Source of the DNA: Paraburkholderia caffeinilytica
Lineage (GTDB): Bacteria > Pseudomonadota > Gammaproteobacteria > Burkholderiales > Burkholderiaceae
DNA length: 64,000 nt
Assembly: GCF_003368325.1 (NCBI RefSeq)
Contig: NZ_CP031467.1
Span: 1,922,001-1,986,000 of the forward strand
Direction of reading: 5' to 3'
Shown here piece by piece: positions 1-9,059 of the stretch. Every line of letters begins with the position of its first letter. Position 1 is the stretch's first letter. The notes beneath the pieces are model-generated. The model saw nothing but the letters and a program-made list of their open reading frames with translations, was not told the origin of the DNA and ran no database searches. The position numbers and the translations under genes are program-made.

Positions 1-1345
1 CGCGGAAATTCTCGGTTGCATTGGCGACCGCCTGTTCGACGCTGAACGAACCAATCTGATACGACGCGCCGAACAGCGACTTCAGTTTGTCGAGCCAGCC
101 GAGCTTCGCGTTGGCCGCGCTGCCGCTCAGTTCGATGTGCGCGCCGTCCACTTTCACTTCCGCGCCCGGCAATGCCATCAGCGGCAGCAGGCCGTCCAGA
201 TGCGCGAGCCAGCCGGCCGGCCTGGTGTCCTGATCGACCGTGACGTTCGCGACGAAACGGTCAGCACCGAAACGCTTTGTCAGCGCGTCGATCAGCTGGC
301 TTTTTTCGGCTTCGCTGTCGACCGTCGCGGTGAGCGTCGGCTTGCCGGCTGTGTCGACCGTGAAGCTGAGCTGGCTGTCCCTGGTCGGCGCGGGCGCCGC
401 GGCAGGTTGCTGCGCTTCGTTGGCGGCGCTGGCTGCTACGGCGCTGGCGGCAGGCGCCGAAGCAGCGGCATCGCTGGCCGGCGCTGCGGCAGCCGAGGCG
501 TCAGCCGGTGCGGACGCGGGCCGCACAGTCGCCTCGGCTTCCGCGCTGCTGCGCTCGCTGATTTGCTCGTCGCGTTGCTCGCTATGGCAACCACGCAGGA
601 ACAGGAAGGCCAGCACCGCGGCGATTGCCGCAAGCAGCCACCACAGCCACCTGCGCGAACGGGGCTCTTCGCGCACCACCGCATCCGCAGGCACGCGGAT
701 GCTCGACAGGGTTTCGGCCACCGGCTTGGCGGCCGGCGTCGGATGATCGATGTTCGCCGAGACCGCCTTCAGCTGCGACAGAATATTGCCGGTGAACGCG
801 CCGAGTCCACCGAGGCCAAGGCCTGCCAGCAGACGGTCGTTCAGGTGCGGCGCAATGGCCGGCAGTTGATCGCCCAGCAGCGTGGGCAGTTGGCCGACGT
901 TGCCCTGACCATCGAGAAAATGACGTTTCAGCAAGCCCAGCAGCGTAGCGCCGACGATACCCGTCATGGCGTGTGCCGCATGCGCCGGCACGCCAGTCTG
1001 GCTGGCGACTTCGTCGCTGAGCGTGTCGACGCGGCGATCGAGCACGCGCTCGAGCAACTGACGGCCCACGCCTTCCAGCTGGCTCACCCCCGTGGTGGTA
1101 CCGAGCAGCTGCGGCAACTGTTCGGCGATGTGCCCGTTCACCTCTGGCGAGAGGATCATGGCGAACAGCGAACGCGCGCCGTCGAGCGTCGCGCCTTTCT
1201 GCATCAGGCCGGCGGCAAGCGCCGGGCCGGTTGCTCCAAGCACCTTCTGGGTCGAGTCCGGTGACAACCCGAAACGGGCCGCCAGTTGTCGCACGACGCC
1301 GTCCGTCATCGCTGACTGAATCAGCTGAATCACATTGATACTCAT
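1..1345 (-). CDS. DUF937 membrane protein with BON-like domain (3' end outside window)
   Basis: The gene runs off the left edge, so only the N-terminal 448 residues are visible. They begin MSINVIQLIQSAMTDG. The first ~190 residues are an alpha-helical DUF937 region. A single membrane segment follows at about 228-250 (RRWLWWLLAAIAAVLAFLF), then an Ala/Pro/Ser-rich linker, then a segment resembling the BON-like fold that precedes OmpA domains (LSFTVDTAGKPTLTATV onward). From the family I expect a C-terminal OmpA peptidoglycan-binding domain beyond the window. The start is the ATG at 1343-1345, preceded by GGAAGCGAAGCG. The protein is probably an inner-membrane protein with a periplasmic C-terminus. 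Its function is not known to me. Confidence 0.8.
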   Translation of the reverse strand, partial: MSINVIQLIQSAMTDGVVRQLAARFGLSPDSTQKVLGATGPALAAGLMQKGATLDGARSLFAMILSPEVNGHIAEQLPQLLGTTTGVSQLEGVGRQLLERVLDRRVDTLSDEVASQTGVPAHAAHAMTGIVGATLLGLLKRHFLDGQGNVGQLPTLLGDQLPAIAPHLNDRLLAGLGLGGLGAFTGNILSQLKAVSANIDHPTPAAKPVAETLSSIRVPADAVVREEPRSRRWLWWLLAAIAAVLAFLFLRGCHSEQRDEQISERSSAEAEATVRPASAPADASAAAAPASDAAASAPAASAVAASAANEAQQPAAAPAPTRDSQLSFTVDTAGKPTLTATVDSEAEKSQLIDALTKRFGADRFVANVTVDQDTRPAGWLAHLDGLLPLMALPGAEVKVDGAHIELSGSAANAKLGWLDKLKSLFGASYQIGSFSVEQAVANATENFR

Positions 1346-1538
1346 CGCTTCGCTTCCTTGAATTCCCGAACGCGCCACCTGACGCGCTCCTTTTCGCGGC
1401 GCGATTATAGGTTTGGGGAAATCTCATAAACGAAGCGGCACAATTTATGACGAATTAACCGACGTTTGCCTAAATATTCTTATATTTGCGAGCCAAATTA
1501 GGGAAATTGACGTGCCGCCTGCCCGTACGAAGCAGCCC

Positions 1539-3188
1539 TCAAGCCGCGATGCCAGTGATGCCCGTCGACGCCATCGCCGGCCCCGTTTGCCCTTCGCGCC
1601 GGCTTGCCGCGATCAGGGCCGCCGCGCGCTCGCCGATCATCACCGTCGGCGAATTCGTGTTGCCGCCGATCAGCGTCGGCATCACGGAGGCATCGACGAT
1701 CCGCAACCCCGTCACGCCGCGCACCCGCAACTGCGGATCGACCACCGATTGCGCATCGCCGCCCATCCGGCACGTTGCCACCGGGTGATAGATCGTGTCG
1801 GCATGCTCGGCGATTGTCCGGCGCAACTCCGCCTCGGTCTGGTCGACGTGCGTGTACAGCTCCTTGCCGCCATACAGCGCCAGCGAAGGCGCGTCGAGAA
1901 TACGCCGTGCCATCTGCGCGCCCTCCACCAGCAGGTCGAGATCGCGCGAGTCGCTGAAAAACCGCGGATCGATCACGGGCGCCGTGCGAGCATCGGCGCT
2001 TGCCAGCGTCACCGTGCCGCGGCTATGCGGCCGCAGCACGCACACGTGCAGCGAATAACCGTGACCCCAGTGCATATGGCGGTTATGGTCGTCGACGATC
2101 GCCGCGCAGAAATGCAGTTGCAGGTCCGGCCGTTCGAGCGTCGGCCGGCTCTTCAGGAAGCCGCCCGCTTCGGCGACATTGCTCGACAGCATGCCCGTTC
2201 CATGCCGCAGGAAGGTCACGAACTGCGGCAGCATGCGCGCAATGCCGCGAATCGAAAAACCGGTCGGCTCGATCGACGACACCCGTTTGTTGATCGTGAA
2301 GTCGACGTGGTCGATCAGGTTCTGGCCGACCTCGGGCGCATCGTGCAGCACCGGAATGCCGAGCGACTGCAGATGCGCCGCCGGGCCGATACCCGAGCAC
2401 ATCAGCAGTTGAGGCGAATTGAACGCGCCCGCCGCCAGCACCACCTCGGCACGCGCTTCCAGCGTTTCGGTACGACCGCCACGCACGATTTCGACGCCGG
2501 TCGCGCGCTTGCCGTCGAACGTCACGCGCAGCACCGTCGCATCGGCGATCGTATGCAGATTGGGGCGCTCGCGGTCGTAGATATAGGCGCGCGCGACGCT
2601 GCAGCGCCGTCCGTCGCGCTGCGTCACCTGGTAGAAGCCAATGCCTTCCTGGTCCGCGCCGTTGAAGTCGTTGTTCGGTTTGTAGCCGGCTTCGGTCGCG
2701 GCCTGCACGAAACGCTTCGAAAACGGATTGCGATAGCGCAGATCGGACACCGTCAGCGGACCGTCCGCGCCGTGCCATGCGTCGGCGCCGCGCTCGTTGC
2801 CTTCGGCGCGCCGGAAATACGGCAGCACCTCGGCCCACGACCAGCCTTCGCAGCCGAGCTGCGCCCATTCGTCATAGTCGAGCGGATGGCCGCGCGTGTA
2901 GATCATCGCGTTGATCGCGCTCGACCCACCGAAGCCCCGCCCGCGCGGCTGATAGCCCTGGCGTCCGCCGAGCCCCGGCTGGGGCGTCGTCAGATAGCCG
3001 TAGTTGGTCTTGAGTTTGTGCGGCACGACGGCCGCCACGCCCACCGGCATGTTCACGAACAGATTGCGGTCCGTGTGCGGACCGGCTTCGATCAGGGCAA
3101 TCGTCGCGTCGGGGCAGCTATCCGCCAGACGGCTCGCGAGCGAGCAGCCGCCCGAGCCCGCACCGACGATGATGTAGTCGTATTGCAT
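1539..3188 (-). CDS. GMC-family FAD-dependent oxidoreductase (choline/alcohol dehydrogenase type)
   Basis: The protein has 549 residues. The N-terminal dinucleotide-binding motif YDYIIVGAGSGGCSLASRL binds FAD. A GMC signature follows around GRGFGGSSAINAMIYTRGHP. The C-terminal lobe carries the catalytic His region YHPVATCRMGGD and GGNTNSPTVMIGERAA. Such enzymes oxidise primary alcohols to aldehydes; the substrate cannot be told from sequence. The ATG at 3188 is preferred over an upstream in-frame TTG because GGAGGAG lies just before it. It diverges from an acyl-CoA dehydrogenase that is followed by an aldehyde dehydrogenase, so a small alcohol-to-acid oxidation module is plausible but inferred. 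Confidence 0.88.
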   Translation of the reverse strand: MQYDYIIVGAGSGGCSLASRLADSCPDATIALIEAGPHTDRNLFVNMPVGVAAVVPHKLKTNYGYLTTPQPGLGGRQGYQPRGRGFGGSSAINAMIYTRGHPLDYDEWAQLGCEGWSWAEVLPYFRRAEGNERGADAWHGADGPLTVSDLRYRNPFSKRFVQAATEAGYKPNNDFNGADQEGIGFYQVTQRDGRRCSVARAYIYDRERPNLHTIADATVLRVTFDGKRATGVEIVRGGRTETLEARAEVVLAAGAFNSPQLLMCSGIGPAAHLQSLGIPVLHDAPEVGQNLIDHVDFTINKRVSSIEPTGFSIRGIARMLPQFVTFLRHGTGMLSSNVAEAGGFLKSRPTLERPDLQLHFCAAIVDDHNRHMHWGHGYSLHVCVLRPHSRGTVTLASADARTAPVIDPRFFSDSRDLDLLVEGAQMARRILDAPSLALYGGKELYTHVDQTEAELRRTIAEHADTIYHPVATCRMGGDAQSVVDPQLRVRGVTGLRIVDASVMPTLIGGNTNSPTVMIGERAAALIAASRREGQTGPAMASTGITGIAA

Positions 3189-3509
3189 CCGCTCCTCCAA
3201 TTAGGTCGCTTTGCCTGCCGACCTTTGCTTGCCGACCTTGTCTCGTGCACACTTGTCTACGTGTGTTTTACCGGCATTGTAGGGAGCGTTCCGGCGCGAC
3301 GGCGAGTTCGTGTCAGAGCGATCCCTCTAAACGAAAACCCTCCCGCGACCCTATGATGAAAGACGCGCATGCGCCCGCCAGGCCGCCGCGTACGTCATTC
3401 AAACACGGCGCCCGGTGCGTCGTCCTCTGAGCGTGCGGCACGACACGCCACGATAAAACAGCACACCGCCGATCGGCGGCGGCGCGCATCCGGTGAACGG
3501 AGACAGCAG
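3189..3509. other. Divergent intergenic region between GMC oxidoreductase and acyl-CoA dehydrogenase
   Basis: This 321-bp stretch must hold the promoters of both flanking divergent genes. I see no convincing -10/-35 pair. Open reading frames extend into it upstream of the acyl-CoA dehydrogenase start, but the ribosome-binding site at 3498-3502 favours the downstream ATG. Confidence 0.4.
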
Positions 3510-5195
3510 ATGGAACGGCACAGTTTCGGCCACACCCACGACGTGACAAATCAGGCGCCGCCGCTCGCGGACTACAACCTGTTTTCGAGCGACGTGGCGT
3601 TGACCGCCGCCCTCGAGCGCGACGGGGCCGCGTGGCATCGCGAGGCGCTGCAGCGGCATGGCGCGGCGCTCACCACGCCGGAAACCCTCGCGCTTGCCGA
3701 ACTGGCGAACCGCCACACGCCCGAACTGGTCACGCACAGCCCGCGCGGCGAACGCATCGACGCACTCGAGTTTCACCCTGCGTGGCATACGCTGCTCTCG
3801 CTGTTGCGCCGCGAAGGCCTGCACGCGATGCCGTTTTCGGATCCGCAGCGCGGCGCGATGGTCGCGCGTTGCGCCGGCTACTTCCTGCACGCGCAACTCG
3901 AATCCGGCTCCCTCTGCCCGCTGACGATGACCTTCGCGAGCATCCCGGTGCTGCAACGCGAACCCGCGTTGTTCGACACGCTGCGCGACAAGCTCTACAC
4001 CCGTGAACACGATCCACGCGACGTGCCGCTCACGCAGAAAACCTCGGCGATGATCGGCATGGGTATGACCGAGAAGCAAGGCGGCTCGGACGTGCGCAGC
4101 AACCAGACCCGCGCCTATGCCACGTCCGGCAGCGGCCGTGGGGCGGAATACCGGCTCGTCGGCCACAAATGGTTTTTCTCCGCGCCGCAATGCGACGCGC
4201 ATCTGGTGCTCGCCCGCACCGACGATCACGAAGGCCTGTCGTGTTTCTACGTGCCGCGTTTCGCGCCGGACGGCAGCAAGAACGCCGTGCAGATCCAGCG
4301 CCTGAAGGACAAGCTCGGCAACCGCTCGAACGCCAGCAGCGAAGTCGAATTCTTCGACGCGTTCGGCATCATGATCGGCGACGAAGGCCGCGGCGTGCCG
4401 ACCATCATCGAAATGGCGAACTACACGCGGCTCGATTGCGTGATCGGCAGCGCGGCCCTGATGCGTGCGGCGCTGGTGCAGGCGATTCACCACGCACGGC
4501 ATCGCGACGCCTTCGGCCGCCATCTGGCCGATCAGCCGCTGATGCGCAATGTCCTCGCCGACCTGGCGCTGGAATCGGAAGCCGCGACGGTGCTGTTCAT
4601 GCGACTCGCGCGTGCGTTCGAAGCGTCGGCCGATCCGTCGTCGGCCGCACCCGCCGAACGCGCCTGGCGCCGGATCGTCACCCCGGCGGCGAAGTTCTGG
4701 GTCTGCAAGCGCACGCTCGAATTCACCGGCGAGGCGATGGAAGTCTGGGGCGGCAACGGTTACGTCGAGACCGGTCCGATGGCGCGCTTCTATCGTGAAG
4801 CGCCCGTCAATTCGATCTGGGAAGGGTCGGGCAACGTGATGTGCCTCGACGTGCTGCGCGCCATGGAGCGCGAACCCGAAGCGGCGCAGGCCCTGTTCGC
4901 AGCATGGCAAGCCGACGCCCAAGGGCATCCGGCTTTGAGCGCCGCACTCGGCAAACTTGCCGCCACGCTCAACGAACCCGCCGAGCATCGCGAAGCTTCC
5001 GCGCGACGGATCGCGCAGCACATCGTGCTGATCGCGCAAGCCAGCTTGCTGGTGAAGCACGCGCCGCCGGAAGTCGCCGAGGCCTTCATCGCGACGCGTC
5101 TCGCCGACAGCTGCGGCGAAAGCGGCCGCGTGTACGGCACGCTGCCGGCGTCGTTCGATCACGCGGCGATCATCGAGCGGGCGTTTCCCGCATGA
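3510..5195 (+). CDS. Acyl-CoA dehydrogenase family protein, AidB-like
   Basis: The protein has 561 residues, close to AidB-type acyl-CoA dehydrogenases (about 540) and longer than ordinary ones (about 380-400). AidB-like hallmarks are an N-terminal extension starting around LADYNLFSSD, the flavin/substrate region GMTEKQGGSDVRSNQTRA, VGHKWFFSAPQ, and the C-terminal EVWGGNGYVETGPMARFYRE and NSIWEGSGNVM. E. coli AidB belongs to the adaptive response to alkylation; many homologues are annotated as isovaleryl-CoA dehydrogenases. The true role here is unresolved. The ATG at 3510 follows GGAGA at suitable spacing; the upstream extension is Arg-rich and unlike the family. Confidence 0.85.
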   Translation: MERHSFGHTHDVTNQAPPLADYNLFSSDVALTAALERDGAAWHREALQRHGAALTTPETLALAELANRHTPELVTHSPRGERIDALEFHPAWHTLLSLLRREGLHAMPFSDPQRGAMVARCAGYFLHAQLESGSLCPLTMTFASIPVLQREPALFDTLRDKLYTREHDPRDVPLTQKTSAMIGMGMTEKQGGSDVRSNQTRAYATSGSGRGAEYRLVGHKWFFSAPQCDAHLVLARTDDHEGLSCFYVPRFAPDGSKNAVQIQRLKDKLGNRSNASSEVEFFDAFGIMIGDEGRGVPTIIEMANYTRLDCVIGSAALMRAALVQAIHHARHRDAFGRHLADQPLMRNVLADLALESEAATVLFMRLARAFEASADPSSAAPAERAWRRIVTPAAKFWVCKRTLEFTGEAMEVWGGNGYVETGPMARFYREAPVNSIWEGSGNVMCLDVLRAMEREPEAAQALFAAWQADAQGHPALSAALGKLAATLNEPAEHREASARRIAQHIVLIAQASLLVKHAPPEVAEAFIATRLADSCGESGRVYGTLPASFDHAAIIERAFPA

Positions 5196-5355
5196 AGCGA
5201 CGTGAACGGATCGACAAAGATTCAGCGTTTCCGGTTCGAAGCGGATGAGCCAGTCCGCGCTTGTTCAAAGCCTTTCACAAGACCGTCGCACGACAGGACA
5301 ACACACCAATAAGCGCGGCTCGACGCGCACGCTATCCATCAGGGAGTGGACACAC

Positions 5356-6774
5356 ATGAAGAACGATTTGCCGGAAGTCGTCGCGCTCGAAGCACTGTTG
5401 CGCGACCAACGCCATGCGTATTTGCGCGCGCCGTATCCGTCGTGGGAAGCCCGCGCCGGACACCTGAACGCGCTGCGCAAAGTCATGCTCGACAACCGCG
5501 ACGCCCTCGCCGACGCGATGAACGCCGACTTCGGCAATCGCGCGAAACAGGAAATCCTGCTCGCCGAATTCCTGCTCATCAAGGAAGAGATCGATGCCGC
5601 GCTCAGGCACGGCAAACGCTGGATGAGAGCGCAACGCCGCAGCACCAGCAAATGGCTGATGCCGGCACGTGCGAAAGTCGTGCCGCAGCCGCTCGGCGTG
5701 GTCGGCATTATCGTGCCGTGGAATTATCCCGTGCTGCTCGCCGCCGGTCCGCTGATCAGCGCGCTCACGGCCGGCAATCGCGCCATCATCAAGATGTCGG
5801 AGCTGACGCCGCGCACCTCGGCGCTATTCGAGCAACTGATCGGCCAGACCTTCGCGCGCGACCACGTCGCCGTGGTGAACGGCGATGCCGCGTTGGCCGC
5901 CGCGTTCAGCGCGCAACCGTTCGACCATCTGCTGTTTACCGGCTCGACCAAGGTCGGCCATGAAGTGATGCGCGCCGCCGCCGAACATCTGACGCCAGTC
6001 ACGCTGGAGCTGGGCGGCAAGTCGCCGGCCATCATCGGTCAGCATGCGCGCTTCGACAACGCGGTGGATAACCTCGTCGCCGGCAAGACGCTCAACGCGG
6101 GCCAGACCTGCGTCGCGCCGGACTACGTGCTGGTGCCGCGCGGCAAGGAGCAGGCCTTCATCGAACGGGCGCGCGCGCGGATGGCGAAGACATATCCCGA
6201 CTTCGCGCACAACCTCGACTACACCTCGATCATCTCGGAGCGGCACTTCGCACGGCTGCAACGTCTCGCCGACGAAGCGCAGGCCGCCGGCGCGCAACTG
6301 CACACGCTCACCGACAGTACGCCGGACGTCGCAAGCCGCCGCTTCCCGCTGATCGCGGTCACGAATGCGCCGGATGAAAGCGCGCTGATGCAGGAGGAAA
6401 TTTTCGGCCCGCTGCTGCCGATCGTCCCCTATGACACGCTCGACGATGCGATCGCGTGGATCAACACGCGTCCGCGCCCGCTCGCGCTGTATCTCTACGC
6501 CGACGACAGCGCGACCATCGAACGCGTCACGCGCGACACCATCGCGGGCGGCATGGCGATCAACGAAACGCTGATGCATCTGGCGTGCGAAAGCCTGCCG
6601 TTCGGCGGCGTCGGCGCAAGCGGGATGGGCGCGTATCACGGTTACGAAGGCTTCGTCACCTTCTCGAAAATGAAGCCGGTGCTGACGCAGGCGCGCCTGA
6701 ACGCGCGCGGATGGATCTCGCCGCCGTATGGCAAGCGGGTGAATGCGCTGCTGAAGCTGATGATGCGGTTTTGA
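5356..6774 (+). CDS. Coniferyl aldehyde dehydrogenase-type NAD(P)-dependent aldehyde dehydrogenase
   Basis: The protein has 472 residues of the aldehyde dehydrogenase superfamily. The catalytic Glu lies in TLELGGKSPAI and the catalytic Cys in NAGQTCVAPDYVLVP. The cofactor-binding stretch is GVVGIIVPWNYPVLLAAGP with FTGSTKVGHEVM. The short C-terminus and motif spacing match the CalB/fatty-aldehyde class, which often uses coniferyl or long-chain aldehydes. The start at 5356 is preceded by AGGGAGTGG; the upstream in-frame extension has no family similarity. It lies 160 bp after the AidB-like gene on the same strand, possibly under its own promoter. Substrate is inferred from family only. Confidence 0.85.
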   Translation: MKNDLPEVVALEALLRDQRHAYLRAPYPSWEARAGHLNALRKVMLDNRDALADAMNADFGNRAKQEILLAEFLLIKEEIDAALRHGKRWMRAQRRSTSKWLMPARAKVVPQPLGVVGIIVPWNYPVLLAAGPLISALTAGNRAIIKMSELTPRTSALFEQLIGQTFARDHVAVVNGDAALAAAFSAQPFDHLLFTGSTKVGHEVMRAAAEHLTPVTLELGGKSPAIIGQHARFDNAVDNLVAGKTLNAGQTCVAPDYVLVPRGKEQAFIERARARMAKTYPDFAHNLDYTSIISERHFARLQRLADEAQAAGAQLHTLTDSTPDVASRRFPLIAVTNAPDESALMQEEIFGPLLPIVPYDTLDDAIAWINTRPRPLALYLYADDSATIERVTRDTIAGGMAINETLMHLACESLPFGGVGASGMGAYHGYEGFVTFSKMKPVLTQARLNARGWISPPYGKRVNALLKLMMRF

Positions 6775-6864
6775 CGCGGCGGGCATCCGTGGGTGGGCAG
6801 CTGGGACAGAACGGCGTACTGCGACGACGGCCGCGGGGTAGGCGGCCACAACGAACGCATTCAC

Positions 6865-7230
6865 TCAGCGCCTGGGTGCCCCACCGGAAGCGTCCGCAAT
6901 GTCCGTGGCGACCACATCCGTGACGTCCTGCGCGGCGGCCATGCCGCCTGCGGGCTCGACCTCGGCGCCGCTTTCCAGCCGATGCAGCCACGCAAGCAAT
7001 TCCGCCACCGCCTGATAGAGCTGCGGCGGAATCCGCGTATCGAGGTCGACCTGCATCAGCAGCGAGACCATTTCCGGCGCCTCGTGCACATACAGGCCGG
7101 CTTCCTTGGCGCGCTGCACGATCATCTCGGCCAGCATGCCGTAGCCTTTGGCGATCACGCGTGGCGCGGGATCGCTGCCCTGTGCCTCATAGACGAGCGC
7201 GGCCGCGCTGCGGCGATGTTTGCGGCTCAT
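6865..7230 (-). CDS. FlhB2: stand-alone FlhB C-terminal domain (export-switch paralogue)
   Basis: The protein has 121 residues and corresponds only to the cytoplasmic segment of FlhB after the NPTH autocleavage site. PRVIAKGYGMLAEMIVQRA and PPQLYQAVAELLAWLHRL align with APKVVAKGVNLVAARIRE and GPLYGAVAEVLAWVYQL in the full-length FlhB of this window. It has no membrane segment and no NPTH. It belongs to the FlhX/YlqH-like family of FlhB fragments. Its ATG overlaps the stop of the FliK paralogue by one base, so translation is probably coupled. It is likely the last gene of the fliS-fliT-fliK2 operon, and may act in export substrate switching. Confidence 0.85.
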   Translation of the reverse strand: MSRKHRRSAAALVYEAQGSDPAPRVIAKGYGMLAEMIVQRAKEAGLYVHEAPEMVSLLMQVDLDTRIPPQLYQAVAELLAWLHRLESGAEVEPAGGMAAAQDVTDVVATDIADASGGAPRR

Positions 7231-8651
7231 CACATATCCCAATCGAAATCGTCGACCGGCGCCGCGCCGGGGCGAGTCACGCGCGCCGTGCCACGCCCCG
7301 CCGGCGCTTTATCAGTCGCCGAGGCCGCTGAGGCCGCCGACGCCGAGCGCGCATACGCCGACGCCGCTGCCTGCCCGGCCGCCGCAGCGCCTGCAGCGCT
7401 CATCGCGCCAGCCGGCATGCCGCCGCCGATCTCGCGAATGGTCAGTCCATTCAGTTCGATGCCCGCTGCCGCAAGCCGCTGACGAAAACTCTCACCCTGC
7501 GTCGCCAGCCGCGCCGCACCGGCCGGACTCGCCTGCACGCGCGCGACCAGCCGCGTGCCGGTCAGCGTCAGGTCCGCATCGACGGTGCCGAGCGTGGGCA
7601 GCGACAGCGTCAACCGCGTGCGCCACGGCTGATCGTCCCCGCTCGCCGTGCCGCCGCCGCTGCGATCCCACTCGTCGCCTTCCTGTTCGATGGTCCAGTC
7701 GAGCTTGGCACCCGGCCATGCTTCGCCGCTCCAGCGAAACTGCCCGGTGGCGAGCAGATCGAGTTGCTGCCGCACCAATGGAACGGTCGCCGGATGAACC
7801 GCGGCCACCATCGATTGAGCGTTTTGCGACGACCCGTCGTCGGCCAGTGACGCCGCTGCGCTGTGCACGCTCGAGTGAGCCGGCTGGCCATTCAGGTCGG
7901 ATAGCGAACTCGCCAGCACCTCGCCGGCCACGAAGCGCGCGGCCTGCACAGTCTGGATCGACGGCATCGCGCGGGCAGTCGCGTTACCTTCCGGCGCGCC
8001 GTTGGCTGGGCCGTTGGGCGTCGCGCTCATGCCTGGCCGGCCTGTCGCATTGGCAGAAGAGGCGGGATCGGCGTCGCTCGCCCAGTCGAGCGGCAATTGT
8101 GCGGCGGCGGCCACCAGCTTGTTTTGCGCCTCGCCGGCCAGGGCGTCGGGCGGGCGCTGGCCGGCCAGCCATTGCGCAAGATGGGATTCGTAGAACAAGC
8201 CGCTTTCGCCGACCGTCTGTTCGAGCGCCGCCGCAAGCGCCGCGACCGGCACCTGGGCCGCCGCCACATTGGCGGTGGCCGTCGTCGAAGCAGTATTGGG
8301 ATTCGCGGATGAGGCCACAGGCGTGGCAGTCACATCGAAAAGCGACAAGCCGCTCGCGTCGACGTCGAGGGCCGGCGCCGCCGGCCAGATCGGCGTCTGG
8401 CCGAGCACCGCCGGGGTTGCCTCGCCGCCGGAGTTCACGATCGCATTGAGCGTGAGCGCAACGGCGGACAGCGCAGTTTGCGCAGAGGCCGGCGGTGCCG
8501 GGGGCGGCGTAACGGGGGTGGTGTTGAGAATCTCGGTATCGACGCCCGCCGCGCCGGTCTGCGAGGCGGTCGCACTACCCGGCGCGAGATTGAGCAGACT
8601 GTCGACCCGGTTCGCAAGCAGCGAAGTGACGACCGCGTCGATTCCGTTCAT
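7230..8651 (-). CDS. FliK paralogue (second hook-length-control-like protein)
   Basis: The protein has 473 residues. A long Ala/Pro/Thr-rich, poorly conserved N-terminal part is followed by a recognisable FliK C-terminal domain near residues 350-420 (LTLSLPTLGTVDADLTL, RLVARVQASPAGAARL, LAAAGIELNGLTIRE). FliK family proteins are secreted and make FlhB switch from rod/hook to filament substrates. A separate, canonical fliK sits after fliJ, so this is a paralogue. It follows fliT and overlaps the FlhB2 start by one base. Cotranscription from the sigma28 promoter upstream of fliS would make it a late gene, unlike canonical fliK. Confidence 0.85.
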   Translation of the reverse strand: MNGIDAVVTSLLANRVDSLLNLAPGSATASQTGAAGVDTEILNTTPVTPPPAPPASAQTALSAVALTLNAIVNSGGEATPAVLGQTPIWPAAPALDVDASGLSLFDVTATPVASSANPNTASTTATANVAAAQVPVAALAAALEQTVGESGLFYESHLAQWLAGQRPPDALAGEAQNKLVAAAAQLPLDWASDADPASSANATGRPGMSATPNGPANGAPEGNATARAMPSIQTVQAARFVAGEVLASSLSDLNGQPAHSSVHSAAASLADDGSSQNAQSMVAAVHPATVPLVRQQLDLLATGQFRWSGEAWPGAKLDWTIEQEGDEWDRSGGGTASGDDQPWRTRLTLSLPTLGTVDADLTLTGTRLVARVQASPAGAARLATQGESFRQRLAAAGIELNGLTIREIGGGMPAGAMSAAGAAAAGQAAASAYARSASAASAASATDKAPAGRGTARVTRPGAAPVDDFDWDM

Positions 8652-8732
8652 ACCGATTCCTTGGTCACATTGGCAGCCACGCGCTCAAATGCAGTCAGGC
8701 GGGCTCAAGCAGCGCCCTGCTCAGGGGCAAAC

Positions 8733-9059
8733 TCAGCGCGCCCCGTACAGCTCCTTGAGCACGCGGGTCGGCCGTCCGGCGAACAGCGCCGACAGATTGG
8801 CCATGCGTGGATTCGCCAGATCGCGGATCGCGGCGTCGTCGGCCAGGATCTGACGAATCAGCGCATATTTGCGCAGGCGCTCCGCGTCGTCCAGTCTGAC
8901 GCCGGCTTCCGCGTCTTTCAACGCGTCCACCAGATTCCGATATTCCTCCTGCAAGTGGACCAGATCGTTCCACAGGGCGCGCCGGGCAGCTGTCAGCATG
9001 CGGCGGGAAATCGCTGCAATCGCCTCGTAGCGGGCGAAATATTCTGCGTTCGATGTCAT
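8733..9059 (-). CDS. fliT: Flagellar protein FliT (export chaperone)
   Basis: The protein has 108 helical residues beginning MTSNAEYFARYEAIA, with the LRKYALIRQILADDAAIRDL pattern typical of beta-proteobacterial FliT. FliT is the cytoplasmic chaperone of the filament cap protein FliD and in enterobacteria also inhibits FlhDC. Identity rests on size, helical pattern and position directly after fliS. Its ATG overlaps the fliS stop (ATGA), which fixes the start; an upstream in-frame extension lies inside fliS. Confidence 0.85.
   Translation of the reverse strand: MTSNAEYFARYEAIAAISRRMLTAARRALWNDLVHLQEEYRNLVDALKDAEAGVRLDDAERLRKYALIRQILADDAAIRDLANPRMANLSALFAGRPTRVLKELYGAR

Noticed and set aside
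6829..6847. Terminator between the aldehyde dehydrogenase and FlhB2 genes
   Set aside because: Only a 6-bp GGCCGC/GCGGCC stem with no T tract.
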